Below are positions 1 to 8,075 of a DNA stretch of 46,788 nt, in pieces (the stretch's first letter is position 1; every line of letters begins with the position of its first letter). The stretch is taken from contig CAZDHW010000016.1 in NCBI GenBank assembly GCA_964505415.1, forward strand, positions 1 through 46,788. Direction: 5' to 3'. The stretch comes from DTDR01 sp964505415 (lineage in GTDB: Bacteria; Hydrothermota; Tepidihabitantia; Tepidihabitantales; DTDR01). The notes under the pieces are model-generated. The model searched no databases. It was not told where the DNA came from and saw nothing but the letters and a program-made list of their open reading frames with translations. A program made the position numbers and the translations under genes.

Positions 1-1
1 T

Positions 2-490
2 GAAGTGGGTTATTATGATACATCTGGTTATGCAGTTGGTGTCTTTGTTTCTAACAATTATGCCTATATTGCTGACCAAAGTTATGGCTTAAGAATAATT
101 GATATTACCAACCCTCAAAATCCTTCTGAAGTTGGCTATTACCTTACACCAGCAAAGGCTTTTGATGTTTTTGTTTTAAATTCTTATATCTATACTGCCT
201 GTGGTCCAGCAGGAATTCAGATTTATCAAGGTCCCTTAGCAGCCGTCAAAGAAGATTTCTCGCTTGATAAAAAACCAACAATTTATTTTGACCAATCAAA
301 TTCCTTTCTCTATATTACTTCGCCAACTTTAGTAAAGGAAATAAAAATTTACAATACCAGTGGTTCCTTGATAAAAAAATTTACCAATTGCCAATCAAAA
401 AGGATAAAAATCTCTTTAGAAAAACTGAGAAGGGGAATCTACTTTTTAAAAATTGACAATAAAAATTATAAGTTGTCAATAATAAAATAA
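2..490 (+). CDS. C-terminal end of an exported LVIVD-repeat protein with sorting-type tail (5' truncated by window)
   Basis: The reading frame is open from base 2 and runs off the left edge, so the true start lies outside the window. The visible part holds two LVIVD-type propeller repeats: 'SEVGYY' recurs at the left edge and about 38 residues later, with 'LRIIDITNPQNP' between, a phrase diagnostic of LVIVD proteins. A linker of about 15 residues follows. The last 70 residues form a beta-rich C-terminal domain ending 'RRGIYFLKI...YKLSIIK', the same kind of tail found on other exported proteins in this window. Inference: secreted or surface-anchored protein of unknown ligand. The 9576-11912 product is the closest relative in the window. 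The family call is firm; the function is unknown. Confidence 0.85.
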   Translation, partial: EVGYYDTSGYAVGVFVSNNYAYIADQSYGLRIIDITNPQNPSEVGYYLTPAKAFDVFVLNSYIYTACGPAGIQIYQGPLAAVKEDFSLDKKPTIYFDQSNSFLYITSPTLVKEIKIYNTSGSLIKKFTNCQSKRIKISLEKLRRGIYFLKIDNKNYKLSIIK

Positions 491-528
491 AAAGATAAAA
501 ATTATTGAAAAATCAAGCTTTTTTCTTA

Positions 529-556
529 TTGACAAAAACCTTATTTTGTATAAAAT
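529..556 (+). promoter_or_regulatory. Sigma70-type promoter of the HU gene
   Basis: TTGACA at 529-534 and TAAAAT at 551-556 are separated by 16 bases. The HU start codon lies about 28 bases after the predicted transcription start and has a strong AGGAGG at about 582-587, so this is a normally leadered gene, unlike many others here. Confidence 0.75.
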
Positions 557-590
557 ATAGCAATGGTTTTTATTCTAAAAAGGAGGAATT

Positions 591-863
591 ATGAAAAAAG
601 CCGAATTAATTGACAAAATCGCCAAGGATGTGGGCCTCACCAAAAAACAGGCAACCGCCTGTTTGGACTCCTTTATTGATGCCATTAAACAGGTGGTAAA
701 AAAAGGCGACAAATTGGCAATACCCGGTTTAGGAATTTTCGGGGTGAGAAAAACCAAGGCGAGAAAAGGTCGCAACCCTAAGACCGGTGAGATTATTGAT
801 ATCCCGGCAAAAAAGAAGGTATATTTCCGAGCCGCCAAACCCTTGAAGGAACTTTTGAAATAA
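591..863 (+). CDS. HU-family nucleoid DNA-binding protein
   Basis: The 90-residue product has the standard HU/IHF length. It starts 'MKKAELIDKIAKDVGLTKK', keeps the helical dimer core, and carries the GIFGVRKTKARKGRNPKTGE region of the DNA-binding beta arm with its R-x-G-R-N-P motif at about residues 50-66, ending in 'AKKKVYFRAAKPLKELL'. HU proteins are small homodimers that bend DNA and organise the nucleoid. The start is fixed by an AGGAGG seven bases upstream and a consensus promoter at 529-556. Codon use is noticeably more GC-rich than that of its neighbours, as expected for a highly expressed gene. HU and IHF subgroups cannot be separated from sequence alone. Confidence 0.97.
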   Translation: MKKAELIDKIAKDVGLTKKQATACLDSFIDAIKQVVKKGDKLAIPGLGIFGVRKTKARKGRNPKTGEIIDIPAKKKVYFRAAKPLKELLK

Positions 864-867
864 AAGG

Positions 868-918
868 AAAGGCCGGATGGGGACGAAAGATTTTTTCAAT
901 TTCCCTTATCCGGCCTTT
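868..918 (+). promoter_or_regulatory. Strong inverted repeat spanning the start codon of the mtnA-like gene
   Basis: AAAGGCCGGAT (868-878) is the perfect complement of ATCCGGCCTTT (908-918). Inside it, GGGGA (879-883) can extend the stem with TTCCC (901-905). The ATG at 877-879 sits inside the left arm. The right arm is followed by TTTACC only, so as a terminator it is weak. It could end or protect the HU transcript, or mask the start of the next gene. Confidence 0.6.
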
Positions 919-1923
919 TACCTTAAAAACAACTCCCTTTTTATCTTAGACCAGACAAAATTACCAAACGAAATTTCTTATTTAGAAGTTAAAGAATTAA
1001 AAGATTTAGTTAAGGCAATAAAAGAATTAAAGGTTAGGGGAGCTCCCTTATTAGGAATTATTGTTGGCTTTGGTATCTATTTTTTATCATTAAAAATTAG
1101 AGATAACTTAAAAGAAAACCTACTTTTTTCTATCAACGAGTTAAAAAATACTCGACCAACCGCCAGAAATCTATTTTATGTTTTAGAGACCTTGGAAAAA
1201 ATTATAAAAAAAGAAGATAATAATAAAAGGTTAAAAGCAAAAATAAAAAAAATAGTCTTTGATTTTTATGAAAAAGAGAAGAAGAGTTTTTTAAAAATTG
1301 CTCAAAATGGTAATAGATTGATTCCCAAAAAGGCCAATATTTTGACCATTTGTAATACTGGCCATTTGGCAACCGGTGGAATTGGTACGGCTTTAGGAGT
1401 TATTTTTTATGCTGGGAAATTGGGCAAAGATTTAAAAGTGTATATTTGTGAAACCCGACCACTTTTACAGGGAGCTCGTTTAACAACTTTTGAAATTTTA
1501 AACTCTCCTTTTAAAAATATTAAGCCGATTTTAATTACCGATAATATGGTAGGAGCAATAATGGAGCAAATTGATTTGGTGTTGGTGGGTGCTGACCGGA
1601 TTGCCTTAAATGGCGATACTGCCAATAAAATTGGCACCAAAACTTTAGCTCTCTGTGCCCATTATTTTAAAAAACCTTTCTATGTTGCCTGCCCAATTTC
1701 CACAATTGATCAAAATATCAAAAATGGCAAAGAGATAAAAATTGAAGAAAGAAGTTGTGAAGAGATAAAAAAAATTAGAAATTATCTTATCGCACCAAAG
1801 GAGATAGATTGTTATAATCCCGCCTTTGATATCACCGAAAATAGTTTAATTACTGCCATTATCACGGAAAAGGGGATCATCTATCCACCTTTTGAAAAAA
1901 ATATTAAAAAACTTATAATTTAA
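877..1923 (+). CDS. mtnA: S-methyl-5-thioribose-1-phosphate isomerase-like protein (eIF2B alpha family)
   Basis: 348 residues, the normal length for MtnA, which isomerises 5-methylthioribose 1-phosphate to methylthioribulose 1-phosphate in the methionine salvage pathway. The family signatures are all present: RGAP at 54-57, 'NTRPTARNL' at 91-99, 'CNTGHLATGGIGTALG' with the catalytic cysteine at 159, 'ETRPLLQGARLT' at 192-203, 'TDNMVG' at 221-226, the catalytic aspartate in 'GADRI' at 240, and 'NGDTANKIGT'. No other methionine-salvage gene is nearby. In some anaerobes the same fold serves 5'-deoxyadenosine or ribose-1,5-bisphosphate routes, so the exact substrate is open. No other start codon fits the frame. 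This ATG lies in a hairpin (868-918). The stop is one base from lgt. Confidence 0.88.
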   Translation: MGTKDFFNFPYPAFYLKNNSLFILDQTKLPNEISYLEVKELKDLVKAIKELKVRGAPLLGIIVGFGIYFLSLKIRDNLKENLLFSINELKNTRPTARNLFYVLETLEKIIKKEDNNKRLKAKIKKIVFDFYEKEKKSFLKIAQNGNRLIPKKANILTICNTGHLATGGIGTALGVIFYAGKLGKDLKVYICETRPLLQGARLTTFEILNSPFKNIKPILITDNMVGAIMEQIDLVLVGADRIALNGDTANKIGTKTLALCAHYFKKPFYVACPISTIDQNIKNGKEIKIEERSCEEIKKIRNYLIAPKEIDCYNPAFDITENSLITAIITEKGIIYPPFEKNIKKLII

Positions 1924-1924
1924 A

Positions 1925-2686
1925 ATGGCACCCATTCTTTTAAAGATTGGCAATTTTACTTTATATTCCTATGGCTTAATGCTTTTTATCTCTTTTCTTT
2001 TAGGCATAAAGATTACCCAAAAAAGAGCAAAAAAATTTGGTATCAAAGAAGATGAGGTGGTGAATTTGGCAGTTGTTATTTTAATCGGTGTTATTGTTGG
2101 CGCTCGGCTTTTATATGTTTTTAACCATTGGGACGAATTTAAAAACGATTTAATCGGCATTATTGCTTTCTGGCGCGGTGGGCTTGGTGGCTTAATGTTT
2201 TTTGGAGGCTTTATTGGCGGTTTTTTAGCTGGCTTTATTTATGCCAAAAAGAAAAAAATGCCAATTTTAAAAATGCTTGATTCAATTTCACCGGCTTTAG
2301 CTTTAGGCGAAGGTTTTACAAGAATAGGTTGTTTTTTAAATGGTTGTTGTTTTGGACGTCCTTTTAAATGGGGTATTATTTTTCCGCCCAATTCTCCTGC
2401 CGGTTCAACTTTCCCTTATACCAAAATCCATCCCACCCAGCTTTATTCCAGTTTTTTTGGTTTCCTTCTTTTCTTTCTAATCTTAAAATTAGAAAAAACA
2501 AAAATAATTAAAAAGGAAGGACTACTTTTCTCTATCTTTCTTTTCTTCTATGCCCTTTTTAGATTCCTTATTGATTTTTTAAGATACTATGAAGATAATC
2601 TAAATTTTTGGACTAATCAATTTATCGCTATTATTTTAATGTTAATTGCCCTTTTAATTTTTATAAAAAAGATTAAAAGTGATTAA
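1925..2686 (+). CDS. lgt: Prolipoprotein diacylglyceryl transferase
   Basis: Lgt is the inner-membrane enzyme that moves diacylglycerol from phosphatidylglycerol onto the lipobox cysteine of preprolipoproteins. The 253-residue product is very hydrophobic with about seven membrane segments. It has 'RGGLGGLMFFGGFIGGFLAG' at about residues 81-100, the arginine-containing signature 'GEGFTRIGCFLNGCCFGRP' near 135-153, and 'HPTQLYSS' near 178-185. In E. coli the first motif contains a histidine (S-F-H-G-G). Here it is phenylalanine, a position that varies in the family. It starts one base after mtnA and overlaps comF by 8 bases. At least two lipobox-like proteins in this window (41866-42594 and possibly 7505-8074) would be substrates. 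Confidence 0.93.
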   Translation: MAPILLKIGNFTLYSYGLMLFISFLLGIKITQKRAKKFGIKEDEVVNLAVVILIGVIVGARLLYVFNHWDEFKNDLIGIIAFWRGGLGGLMFFGGFIGGFLAGFIYAKKKKMPILKMLDSISPALALGEGFTRIGCFLNGCCFGRPFKWGIIFPPNSPAGSTFPYTKIHPTQLYSSFFGFLLFFLILKLEKTKIIKKEGLLFSIFLFFYALFRFLIDFLRYYEDNLNFWTNQFIAIILMLIALLIFIKKIKSD

Positions 2687-3314
2687 AGATTTTTTAAAAT
2701 CCCTTTATGATTTCTTTTTTCCACCCTTATGTTTTGGTTGTTTAAAAAAGACTGATGGTGAAAGAATCTGTTTTAGTTGTTACCAAAAGATTTTTTCTCA
2801 GCCAATTATTTTTAAGAAAAATATCCGGATTTATGCTTTAGGCCCCTACACAATCCCTTTTGTTAATCTCATCAACGAATTCAAATACCAAAATAGAATT
2901 TTTATTGCCCAAACCTTAGCCTTAGCTTTAAGTAAGATTATTATAAATGATTATTATCTTAAAGATTGTGATTTTTTAGTTCCCGTTCCTTTACACCCAG
3001 CAAGATTGCGCGAAAGGGGTTATAATCAAAGTGAAATTCTTGCCTTAGAGATTTCCCAAATTACCAATATCCCAGTATTAAAATGTTTAAAAAGAATTAA
3101 GTATACTAAAAGCCAAACAGTTTTAGATGATAAAAAAAGAAGAATAAATGTAAAAAATGTTTTTGCCTTTGATAAAAATTATTCTTTAGAAAATAAAAAA
3201 ATTATTTTGATTGATGATGTGGTTACTACTGGTTCAACTTTAAATAATTGCGCAGAGGTTTTATATAAAAATAAGGCAAAAGAGGTTTTTGGTTTAGTCG
3301 TTGTTAAAAGTTAG
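2679..3314 (+). CDS. comF: ComF-family phosphoribosyltransferase-like protein
   Basis: 211 residues, typical for ComF. The N-terminus has the four-cysteine metal knuckle 'CFGCLKKTDGERICFSC' at about 14-30. The centre has 'PVPLHPARLRERGYNQSEIL', and the C-terminus the PRPP-binding loop 'IILIDDVVTTGSTL'. ComF homologues are needed for DNA uptake in naturally competent bacteria, with a role in bringing single-stranded DNA into the cytoplasm. No other competence gene is in view. The start is a GTG at 2679 overlapping the end of lgt by 8 bases, which suggests translational coupling. The TAG stop (3312-3314) directly abuts the 3' end of the convergent tRNA. Confidence 0.93.
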   Translation: MIKDFLKSLYDFFFPPLCFGCLKKTDGERICFSCYQKIFSQPIIFKKNIRIYALGPYTIPFVNLINEFKYQNRIFIAQTLALALSKIIINDYYLKDCDFLVPVPLHPARLRERGYNQSEILALEISQITNIPVLKCLKRIKYTKSQTVLDDKKRRINVKNVFAFDKNYSLENKKIILIDDVVTTGSTLNNCAEVLYKNKAKEVFGLVVVKS

Positions 3315-3399
3315 TGCCGAGGAGGGGATTTGAACCCCTACGGCCTTAAAGCCAGTAGGTCCTGAACCTACCGCGTCTGCCAAATTCCGCCACCTCGGC
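3315..3399 (-). tRNA. tRNA-Leu, anticodon CAG
   Basis: Read on the minus strand, the acceptor arms GCCGAGG and CCTCGGC pair perfectly. The anticodon stem GTAGG/CCTAC holds the loop TTCAGGA, giving anticodon CAG (reads CUG). The T arm is GGGG-TTCAAAT-CCCC. A long variable arm (about TGGCTTTAAGGCCG) identifies a class II tRNA, and with the anticodon a leucine tRNA. Length is 85 including the unpaired A at 3315. The 3' CCA is not encoded. Confidence 0.97.
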
Positions 3400-3407
3400 T
3401 ATATATA

Positions 3408-3435
3408 AGATTAATTCAATTTAATAAAATGTCAA
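3408..3435 (-). promoter_or_regulatory. Probable promoter of tRNA-Leu
   Basis: On the minus strand TTGACA (3430-3435) is followed after 16 bases by TAATCT (3408-3413). A TATATA lies at 3401-3406. The -35 is perfect and the -10 is poor. Transcription would begin only a few bases before the mature 5' end of the tRNA. Confidence 0.45.
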
Positions 3436-3495
3436 TAATAAAATTTGGGGTAAGATAAAACTTATTTTTTTTCGTTATAATATATATTTTTTCAT

Positions 3496-3535
3496 AAAAA
3501 GGGGGAGCAGTATAGGATATAATATCCCCTTTTTT
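3496..3535 (-). terminator. Intrinsic terminator after the M28 peptidase gene
   Basis: GGGGA (3502-3506) pairs with TCCCC (3525-3529), flanked by AAAAA on the left and TTTTTT on the right, so the hairpin has a U-tract on either strand. It directly follows the minus-strand stop at 3534-3536 and is the obvious end of that transcript. Confidence 0.75.
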
Positions 3536-5063
3536 ATCTAATTAGGACTTTTTTAAAATAGAGATGCTTTTCCCTTAAATAATATACACCTTTTCTTAAG
3601 TTATTATTATTTATCTTTTGACCACTAATATTATAGATTTCATTAAAGGTATTTTTAAGGGCTAATTTTCCTTTTTCCTTATTTATTTTCTCTTGGCCAA
3701 TATAACTAAGCTCGGTATCAGGTATGGCTAAGGTGGCTAAGGTGGCGGTCACCAATTTTACCACTTTACAATAATAAAGGGTATCAAACCAATATTGAAT
3801 GATTCGGTCTCTTGTTGAATGGTAATCAGGACAGAAATCATCTTCAAAGACATGACAGGCATTATAGCCATTATTGTAATAGTAATAATGGTCAGAATTT
3901 GGTTGCATCTGGGTGCTTCTTCTGATATTTAAACCAATATTATATCTTTGATTAACAACAAACATTGTGTCGCCAAGGGCTCGCGAAGATTGTCTTGTGC
4001 CGGTATAAACCCTTACCGAATCGAAATTATTTATCTCACAGGCAATCATATCACAATTAATAACCCCCATAATTGAATCACCTTGATTTCTGGCTCTTTG
4101 GGCATGGGCTTGACTACCATAAAGACCAAACTCTTCGCTATTCCAGGCAATAAATTTTATTGTGTATTTAAAGGGAATGTTACTTAAATATTTGGCCGCA
4201 ATTAAAGTAGCAATGGTACCGCTTCCATTATCGTCAGCACCGGGAGCATAGACATTGGGACTTTCCGAGGTATTATCAATATGAGCACCTAAGATAAAAT
4301 ATTTATAATTGGGATAGACTCTACCTAATTTTACACCAATAACATTACTATCGTTATAAGACTGCCAACTAAAAGGGTCAAAGAGAACTGAATCTAAATT
4401 GAAAGATAAGAGATTTTCATAAAAATAATAGATTGCTGTTGAATTCTTGTTAGTGGTTGCGTATCGGGTATAAATAGAATCAGAATCACCCAAGACAAAA
4501 CATTTCTTTTCACCGCTCAATCGCCTAATAAATTCCGCTAATTCGCTCGGAGTAATCTGGTCAATTATCTGTTGGATTATTGGATTGGGATAGCCAATAT
4601 TTAAATCTTTCTCCTCTTTTAAAGAAATCTCACTTGATTTTGGTAAAACAATCCTTTCTAAAGATAGATGGCATAACTCAAAATCTCTTAAATATTTCAA
4701 ATTATCAAAATTAATCTTCATTAAGAATGTATTACCTTCGTTGTATAAGACTTCGCCATATTTTTTTAATTTCTCTTCAATTGAATAATCTTTCTCTTCT
4801 TTTGGATAAGTGACAAAATAGAAAGCATAATTCTTTTCTAAATCAATGGGGCTTAAAAGATAATATTCAAAAGAAGAAAGTTTATCTTTTTTATCTTCAG
4901 AAATCCGTCCGATAACTGTATTATCAAGCAAAGCACAAGGAATAAATTCTTCAATAGTGGCCAATTGGTCATAGTAAATTGGCAAAAGTATTTTTATTGC
5001 TACTAAATATTCCTTACTAAAACCTAAGGTTAAAAAGAGAAATAAAATAAATAACTTCTTCAT
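3534..5063 (-). CDS. Exported M28-family zinc aminopeptidase with C-terminal sorting tail
   Basis: 509 residues. A signal peptide (residues 1 to about 16, 'KKLFILFLFLTLGFS') is followed by a 150-residue prodomain-like region and an M28 peptidase domain from about 240 to 430. The di-zinc ligands are all visible: His261 and Asp263 in 'GAHIDN', Asp277/278 in 'GADDNGSG', the Glu310-Glu311 pair in 'WNSEEFG', Asp338 in 'INCDMI' and His415 in 'DYHSTRD'. The family removes N-terminal residues from peptides outside the cell. The last 40 residues ('YNISGQKI...LRKGVYYLREK...KKVLIR') are the sorting-type tail shared by other exported proteins here. A SD (AAGGAG) and a TTGAAA-17-TATAAT promoter lie just upstream. 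It is transcribed alone, ending at the 3496-3535 hairpin. Confidence 0.93.
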   Translation of the reverse strand: MKKLFILFLFLTLGFSKEYLVAIKILLPIYYDQLATIEEFIPCALLDNTVIGRISEDKKDKLSSFEYYLLSPIDLEKNYAFYFVTYPKEEKDYSIEEKLKKYGEVLYNEGNTFLMKINFDNLKYLRDFELCHLSLERIVLPKSSEISLKEEKDLNIGYPNPIIQQIIDQITPSELAEFIRRLSGEKKCFVLGDSDSIYTRYATTNKNSTAIYYFYENLLSFNLDSVLFDPFSWQSYNDSNVIGVKLGRVYPNYKYFILGAHIDNTSESPNVYAPGADDNGSGTIATLIAAKYLSNIPFKYTIKFIAWNSEEFGLYGSQAHAQRARNQGDSIMGVINCDMIACEINNFDSVRVYTGTRQSSRALGDTMFVVNQRYNIGLNIRRSTQMQPNSDHYYYYNNGYNACHVFEDDFCPDYHSTRDRIIQYWFDTLYYCKVVKLVTATLATLAIPDTELSYIGQEKINKEKGKLALKNTFNEIYNISGQKINNNNLRKGVYYLREKHLYFKKVLIR

Positions 5064-5089
5064 CTTTTTCTCCTTTTTAAATTAAAAAA

Positions 5090-5118
5090 ATTATACCTAA
5101 AATTTTATTTTATTTCAA
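5090..5118 (-). promoter_or_regulatory. Promoter of the M28 peptidase gene
   Basis: On the minus strand TTGAAA (5113-5118) and TATAAT (5090-5095) are separated by 17 bases, followed by a leader of about 22 bases with AAGGAG before the ATG at 5063. It overlaps the end of the upstream coding region. Confidence 0.7.
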
Positions 5119-6816
5119 ATGAACTTAATAAATCTGAAAAAATTTTTTTTAAAATATTCAATTTATATAATTTTTTCTCATCTTTTTCATAAATTTTTGA
5201 TTCTTCTAATTCTTTTAATTCATCTAAATATTTATTAATATTTTCTTTATTTAAAATATCGGGGAATAAAATTTTTGCTAATTCATAAGTATTCTTTTTT
5301 TTCTCTTCATAATAATTTCCAGTGTCAATAAAACCAAATGTCCAAGGCATTTCAATGACTGATTTTATTGACTTATTTATAGAATATTTAAAAACAAAAA
5401 TTAAAATTGGTGCCCATAAAGTCGGCTTTACAAGGGGAAATAACTCCCTTGTGATTTCCTCTAAATGAGCATCAAAAGTTTCTGTTTGTACTTTCCAAAT
5501 TCTTTCAAAGCTCCAGACAAAAAATCTCTTCCATAAAATTTTTGATATTATATTTTCTTCATCTTTTATCGTCTCAACTGTTATCTTCCAATTATGTGGA
5601 AACGAGCGCCATATTATATATTTTAAGGGTGATGTTGGAGCTTCTTCAAAAAATTTAAATATAATATTTTCATTAAAAAGTTCCTCAACATAATAAATTT
5701 CTCTTTTTTCCTCTCCCAGGGATATAATTTCCTTTTCTTTAGAAAATTTTCTACAATGTTCTTCTAATTTTTCAAAAAATACCGATATAATCCAACCTTN
5801 NNNNNNNNNNNNNNNNNNNNNNNNNNNNNNNNNNNNNNNNNNNNNNNNNNNNNNNNNNNNNNNNNNNNNNNNNNNNNNNNNNNNNNNNNNNNNNNNNNNA
5901 ATTTTCTACAATGTTCTTCTAATTTTTCAAAAAATACCGATATAATCCAACCTTGTTCTTTTTCTTTTAAAATTGTATCAAAAAATTGATAAAAAATTTT
6001 TTGGGCGATTGAAAAAATACCATAATTTTTTATTCCGGAATGATGCCAGCTCAACTTCCATATTTTAAAATGAAGATCTAAAAATTTATTAAAAAAATTT
6101 GTAGGAAATATAAACCAAATACTTCGATTATAAAAAAATTTATAAAAGGATTCTAAAAGTTTTTGAATATTATTTATTATTTTTTCCTCTTTTTCTTTAT
6201 CTATTATGCTAATTTTATTTATAAATTGCTCTAATAACCAAGGAGGATGTATTTTAAATTCACTTTGAATAGTTCCGTCATATTTGCTAAATAAAGCTTC
6301 ATACATTTTAACTAAATCTTCATCGTCGGCTTCGGCTTCTTTAATAAACTTTTCAATATCATAATGACTAACTTCTTCCACCCAATTGTAAATGTTAGTT
6401 AAATTTAAAATAGAAATAAATGTAATTAACACAATAATAACAACAGTTATTTTTGATGAGAATAAAAAGAATGGACTAATTAGAGCAATAAATAAAATAC
6501 CTAATAATGGAAAAAATAAACACCGATTGAAATGCTTTTGTAATTTTTTATAAAATTTTCTATTTAAAATACTTTCAATATCTTCTCCTCTGCTTTTATC
6601 TTTTATTTTTCTAATCTTTTGGTAAAGATTCAATAAGAAACGAACACAAATAGTTATAAGTCCGAAGAAAATAGGTTGAATATATCCCCCAGAATGGAAA
6701 AAGGAAATTTGTTTAGAAAAAATTTTATCAATTAAAATTGCGATGATGGTAATAATTAAAAATAACCAAAGCAGACATATTTTATATTTTCCCAAAAATT
6801 CTTTTAATTTTTTCAT
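5105..6816 (-). CDS. Four-helix membrane protein of unknown function, interrupted by a scaffold gap
   Basis: As printed, this gene looks like two fragments separated by 100 N. The 55 bases on either side of the gap are identical, and removing 155 bases joins 'EEHCRK' to 'FSKEKEIISLGEEKREIYY' and continues in frame to the stop at 5105, giving one product of 518 residues. I checked the joined translation base by base. The N-terminus has four hydrophobic segments in two pairs (about 12-30, 45-65, 96-113 and 118-140), separated by a basic cytoplasmic loop with a short acidic stretch. A large soluble aromatic- and lysine-rich C-terminal half follows. There is no signal for export and no motif I recognise. 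It is preceded by a decayed DNA methyltransferase, so an old defence or phage-related origin is possible but unproven. Confidence 0.85.
5745..5954. other. Scaffold gap 1: 100 N flanked by identical 55-bp contig ends
   Basis: Bases 5745-5799 and 5900-5954 are the same 55-bp sequence on either side of N 5800-5899. This is the pattern left when two contigs that overlap by one 55-mer are scaffolded without merging. It is an assembly artefact, not a biological duplication. Confidence 0.95.
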
Positions 6817-6830
6817 CGCTGTTTACCTAT

Positions 6831-7235
6831 TTAAACTATAAAATTTTTAAAATAAAAAAATTCAAATTTTAATACTAAATCAAACAGGTTAAGCACATTA
6901 AAAGACAAAAGAAATTTTTTAATTCTTTTTTCTGCTAATTTTACATATTTTTCATTTATTTCGTATCCAACATAATGTCGTTTGGTCTTTATCGCAGCAA
7001 TTGCTGTTTGACCGCTTCCTATCTGGCTGACTCTGCAGGAAATGTTCATATACTTTTTGTAAATTCAAGAAATTCTTCTTTAGAAATTGTCCTTTTTCTT
7101 CCTAAGTTTTCTCTTGAAAATGTATCTTTAGAAAAAAATATATTCATTGATATCTCTTAATATCGGATTTTTGGCAGAAAACCAATTCTCCCAAGCTGTC
7201 GATGGACTACCATTTTTTCTTCTGTTCTTTCGCAT
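6831..7235 (-). pseudogene. Decayed N6-adenine/N4-cytosine DNA methyltransferase
   Basis: Reading the minus strand from 7235, one frame gives 'STAWENWFSAKNPILRDIN' then 'EYIFF'. After a frame change comes 'SKDTFSRENLGRKRTISKEE' then 'FLEFTKSI', a TGA, and 'TFPAESA'. A second frame gives 'IGSGQTAIAAIKTKRHYVGY' then 'EINEKYVKLAEKRI'. These are consecutive blocks of a beta-class DNA methyltransferase (a target-recognition-region segment, the 'W-T-F-P-A-E-S-A' block and the SAM-binding G-S-G-T-T-A-like motif). The stretch between 'PAESA' and the G-S-G motif, normally about 30 residues including D-P-F, has been deleted, and TGG has become TGA at one point. At least one frameshift, one stop and one internal deletion make it non-functional. 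The catalytic D/N-P-P-Y part is missing altogether. Confidence 0.8.
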
Positions 7236-7504
7236 TTAATCTTCCCTCCATAAATCAATCCCCTTCTTATCGGATTTGCGAGTTTATATAATTTAATAAA
7301 TTTTTTAACAATTGTCAATAATTCTTAAATTTATCTAAAAATTTCTTTTTAACCGATGGCACCCCATTTTAGACATTTGCCAAGAAGAAAACCTTGGGTT
7401 GGGTATTTTCCTTTTTTAGATTGGTTCCCCCAATATTGATTACCACCGATTCCAGAAAGATATTCAAAATTAATTAAAAGTCAATATGTGGATGAGAAAT
7501 ATTT
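7236..7504. other. Non-coding interval with coding-like debris
   Basis: I see no intact gene. On the plus strand from about 7354 an interrupted frame reads 'MAPHFRHLPRRKPWVGYFPF' then 'LDWFPQY', stop, 'LPPIPERYSKLIKSQYVDEK', which looks like eroded protein-coding sequence. I could not assign it to a family. Confidence 0.4.
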
Positions 7505-8074
7505 TTATTTTAAGTATTTCAAAGGAAGCCTTCGACCTAAAATATCGTATCTTATAAGCTTTGTTTTCTTTTTTGTCTGGTCCTTAATTCCCGTAGTAAC
7601 AATTGTTAATGGCTGGTCTAAAATGCTGTCTAAAAGTAAATGGTTATGATAGGAACTACCGGTACGATAGTCAATTAGATAGGTATTGGGAAGAGCATTA
7701 TTTGTTACGTAGAGATAAACCCGTGCCTCATAACTACCGCTGCCTAAGCCAGAATATTCTCTTGTTTCATAGCCTTGCCAAACCATATTTGGTTCCGGTG
7801 GAAAATTACGGGTAGCAATTTTAGTCACCGTATCACTCACCTGAGTTAACAGCTCAGTAGCACCATTATAAGTATTATATCTAATACTATCAACCCTTAC
7901 TCCCAAAGGAATTTTTATCGCTAACCAGCCGCGGCCAGTAGCAGAGTTATTAAAGGTTCCTTGAATCAGAATGGTAAAATATTCGTTAATGCCTACTTGT
8001 TGAGGTTGATTAACATTATCTAAATAAAGGCAGGCAAAAATAAAAAGGATTAAAAAGATTAAATATTTTTTCAT
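7505..8074 (-). CDS. Small exported protein of unknown function, last gene of the TrmB unit
   Basis: 189 residues with a hydrophobic leader (2 to about 15) ending 'FIFAC', which could be either a lipobox cysteine at 15 or a plain signal peptide. The mature part is beta-rich with one extended domain ('GRGWLAIKIPLGVRVDSIRY', 'SGSYEARVYLYVTNNALPNT'), resembling a CARDB/Ig-like module. The end, 'IRYDILGRRLPLKYLK', matches the first half of the sorting tail seen on neighbours ('YDxxGRRI') but stops before the 'GIYFLK ... KKIVI' half, so the tail appears truncated. It starts one base after the stop of the FG-GAP gene and is almost certainly cotranscribed with it. The function is not recognisable. 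Confidence 0.75.
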   Translation of the reverse strand: MKKYLIFLILFIFACLYLDNVNQPQQVGINEYFTILIQGTFNNSATGRGWLAIKIPLGVRVDSIRYNTYNGATELLTQVSDTVTKIATRNFPPEPNMVWQGYETREYSGLGSGSYEARVYLYVTNNALPNTYLIDYRTGSSYHNHLLLDSILDQPLTIVTTGIKDQTKKKTKLIRYDILGRRLPLKYLK

Positions 8075-8075
8075 T

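Noticed and set aside
575..838. An open frame opposite the HU gene
   Set aside because: It is the shadow of a GC-rich, strongly supported HU gene and has no start signal.
5745..5954. Direct repeat flanking a possible insertion
   Set aside because: The two copies flank exactly 100 N and are exactly 55 bp at both gaps in the window, so it is an assembly overlap.
5764..6816. A 350-residue protein ending 'GLYRYFLKN' after a run of unknown residues
   Set aside because: The ending is produced by reading through the unmerged 55-bp duplicate in a false frame; collapsing the gap gives one longer gene.
6975..7160. A 61-codon plus-strand frame
   Set aside because: The opposite strand shows a recognisable decayed methyltransferase, which explains the composition.
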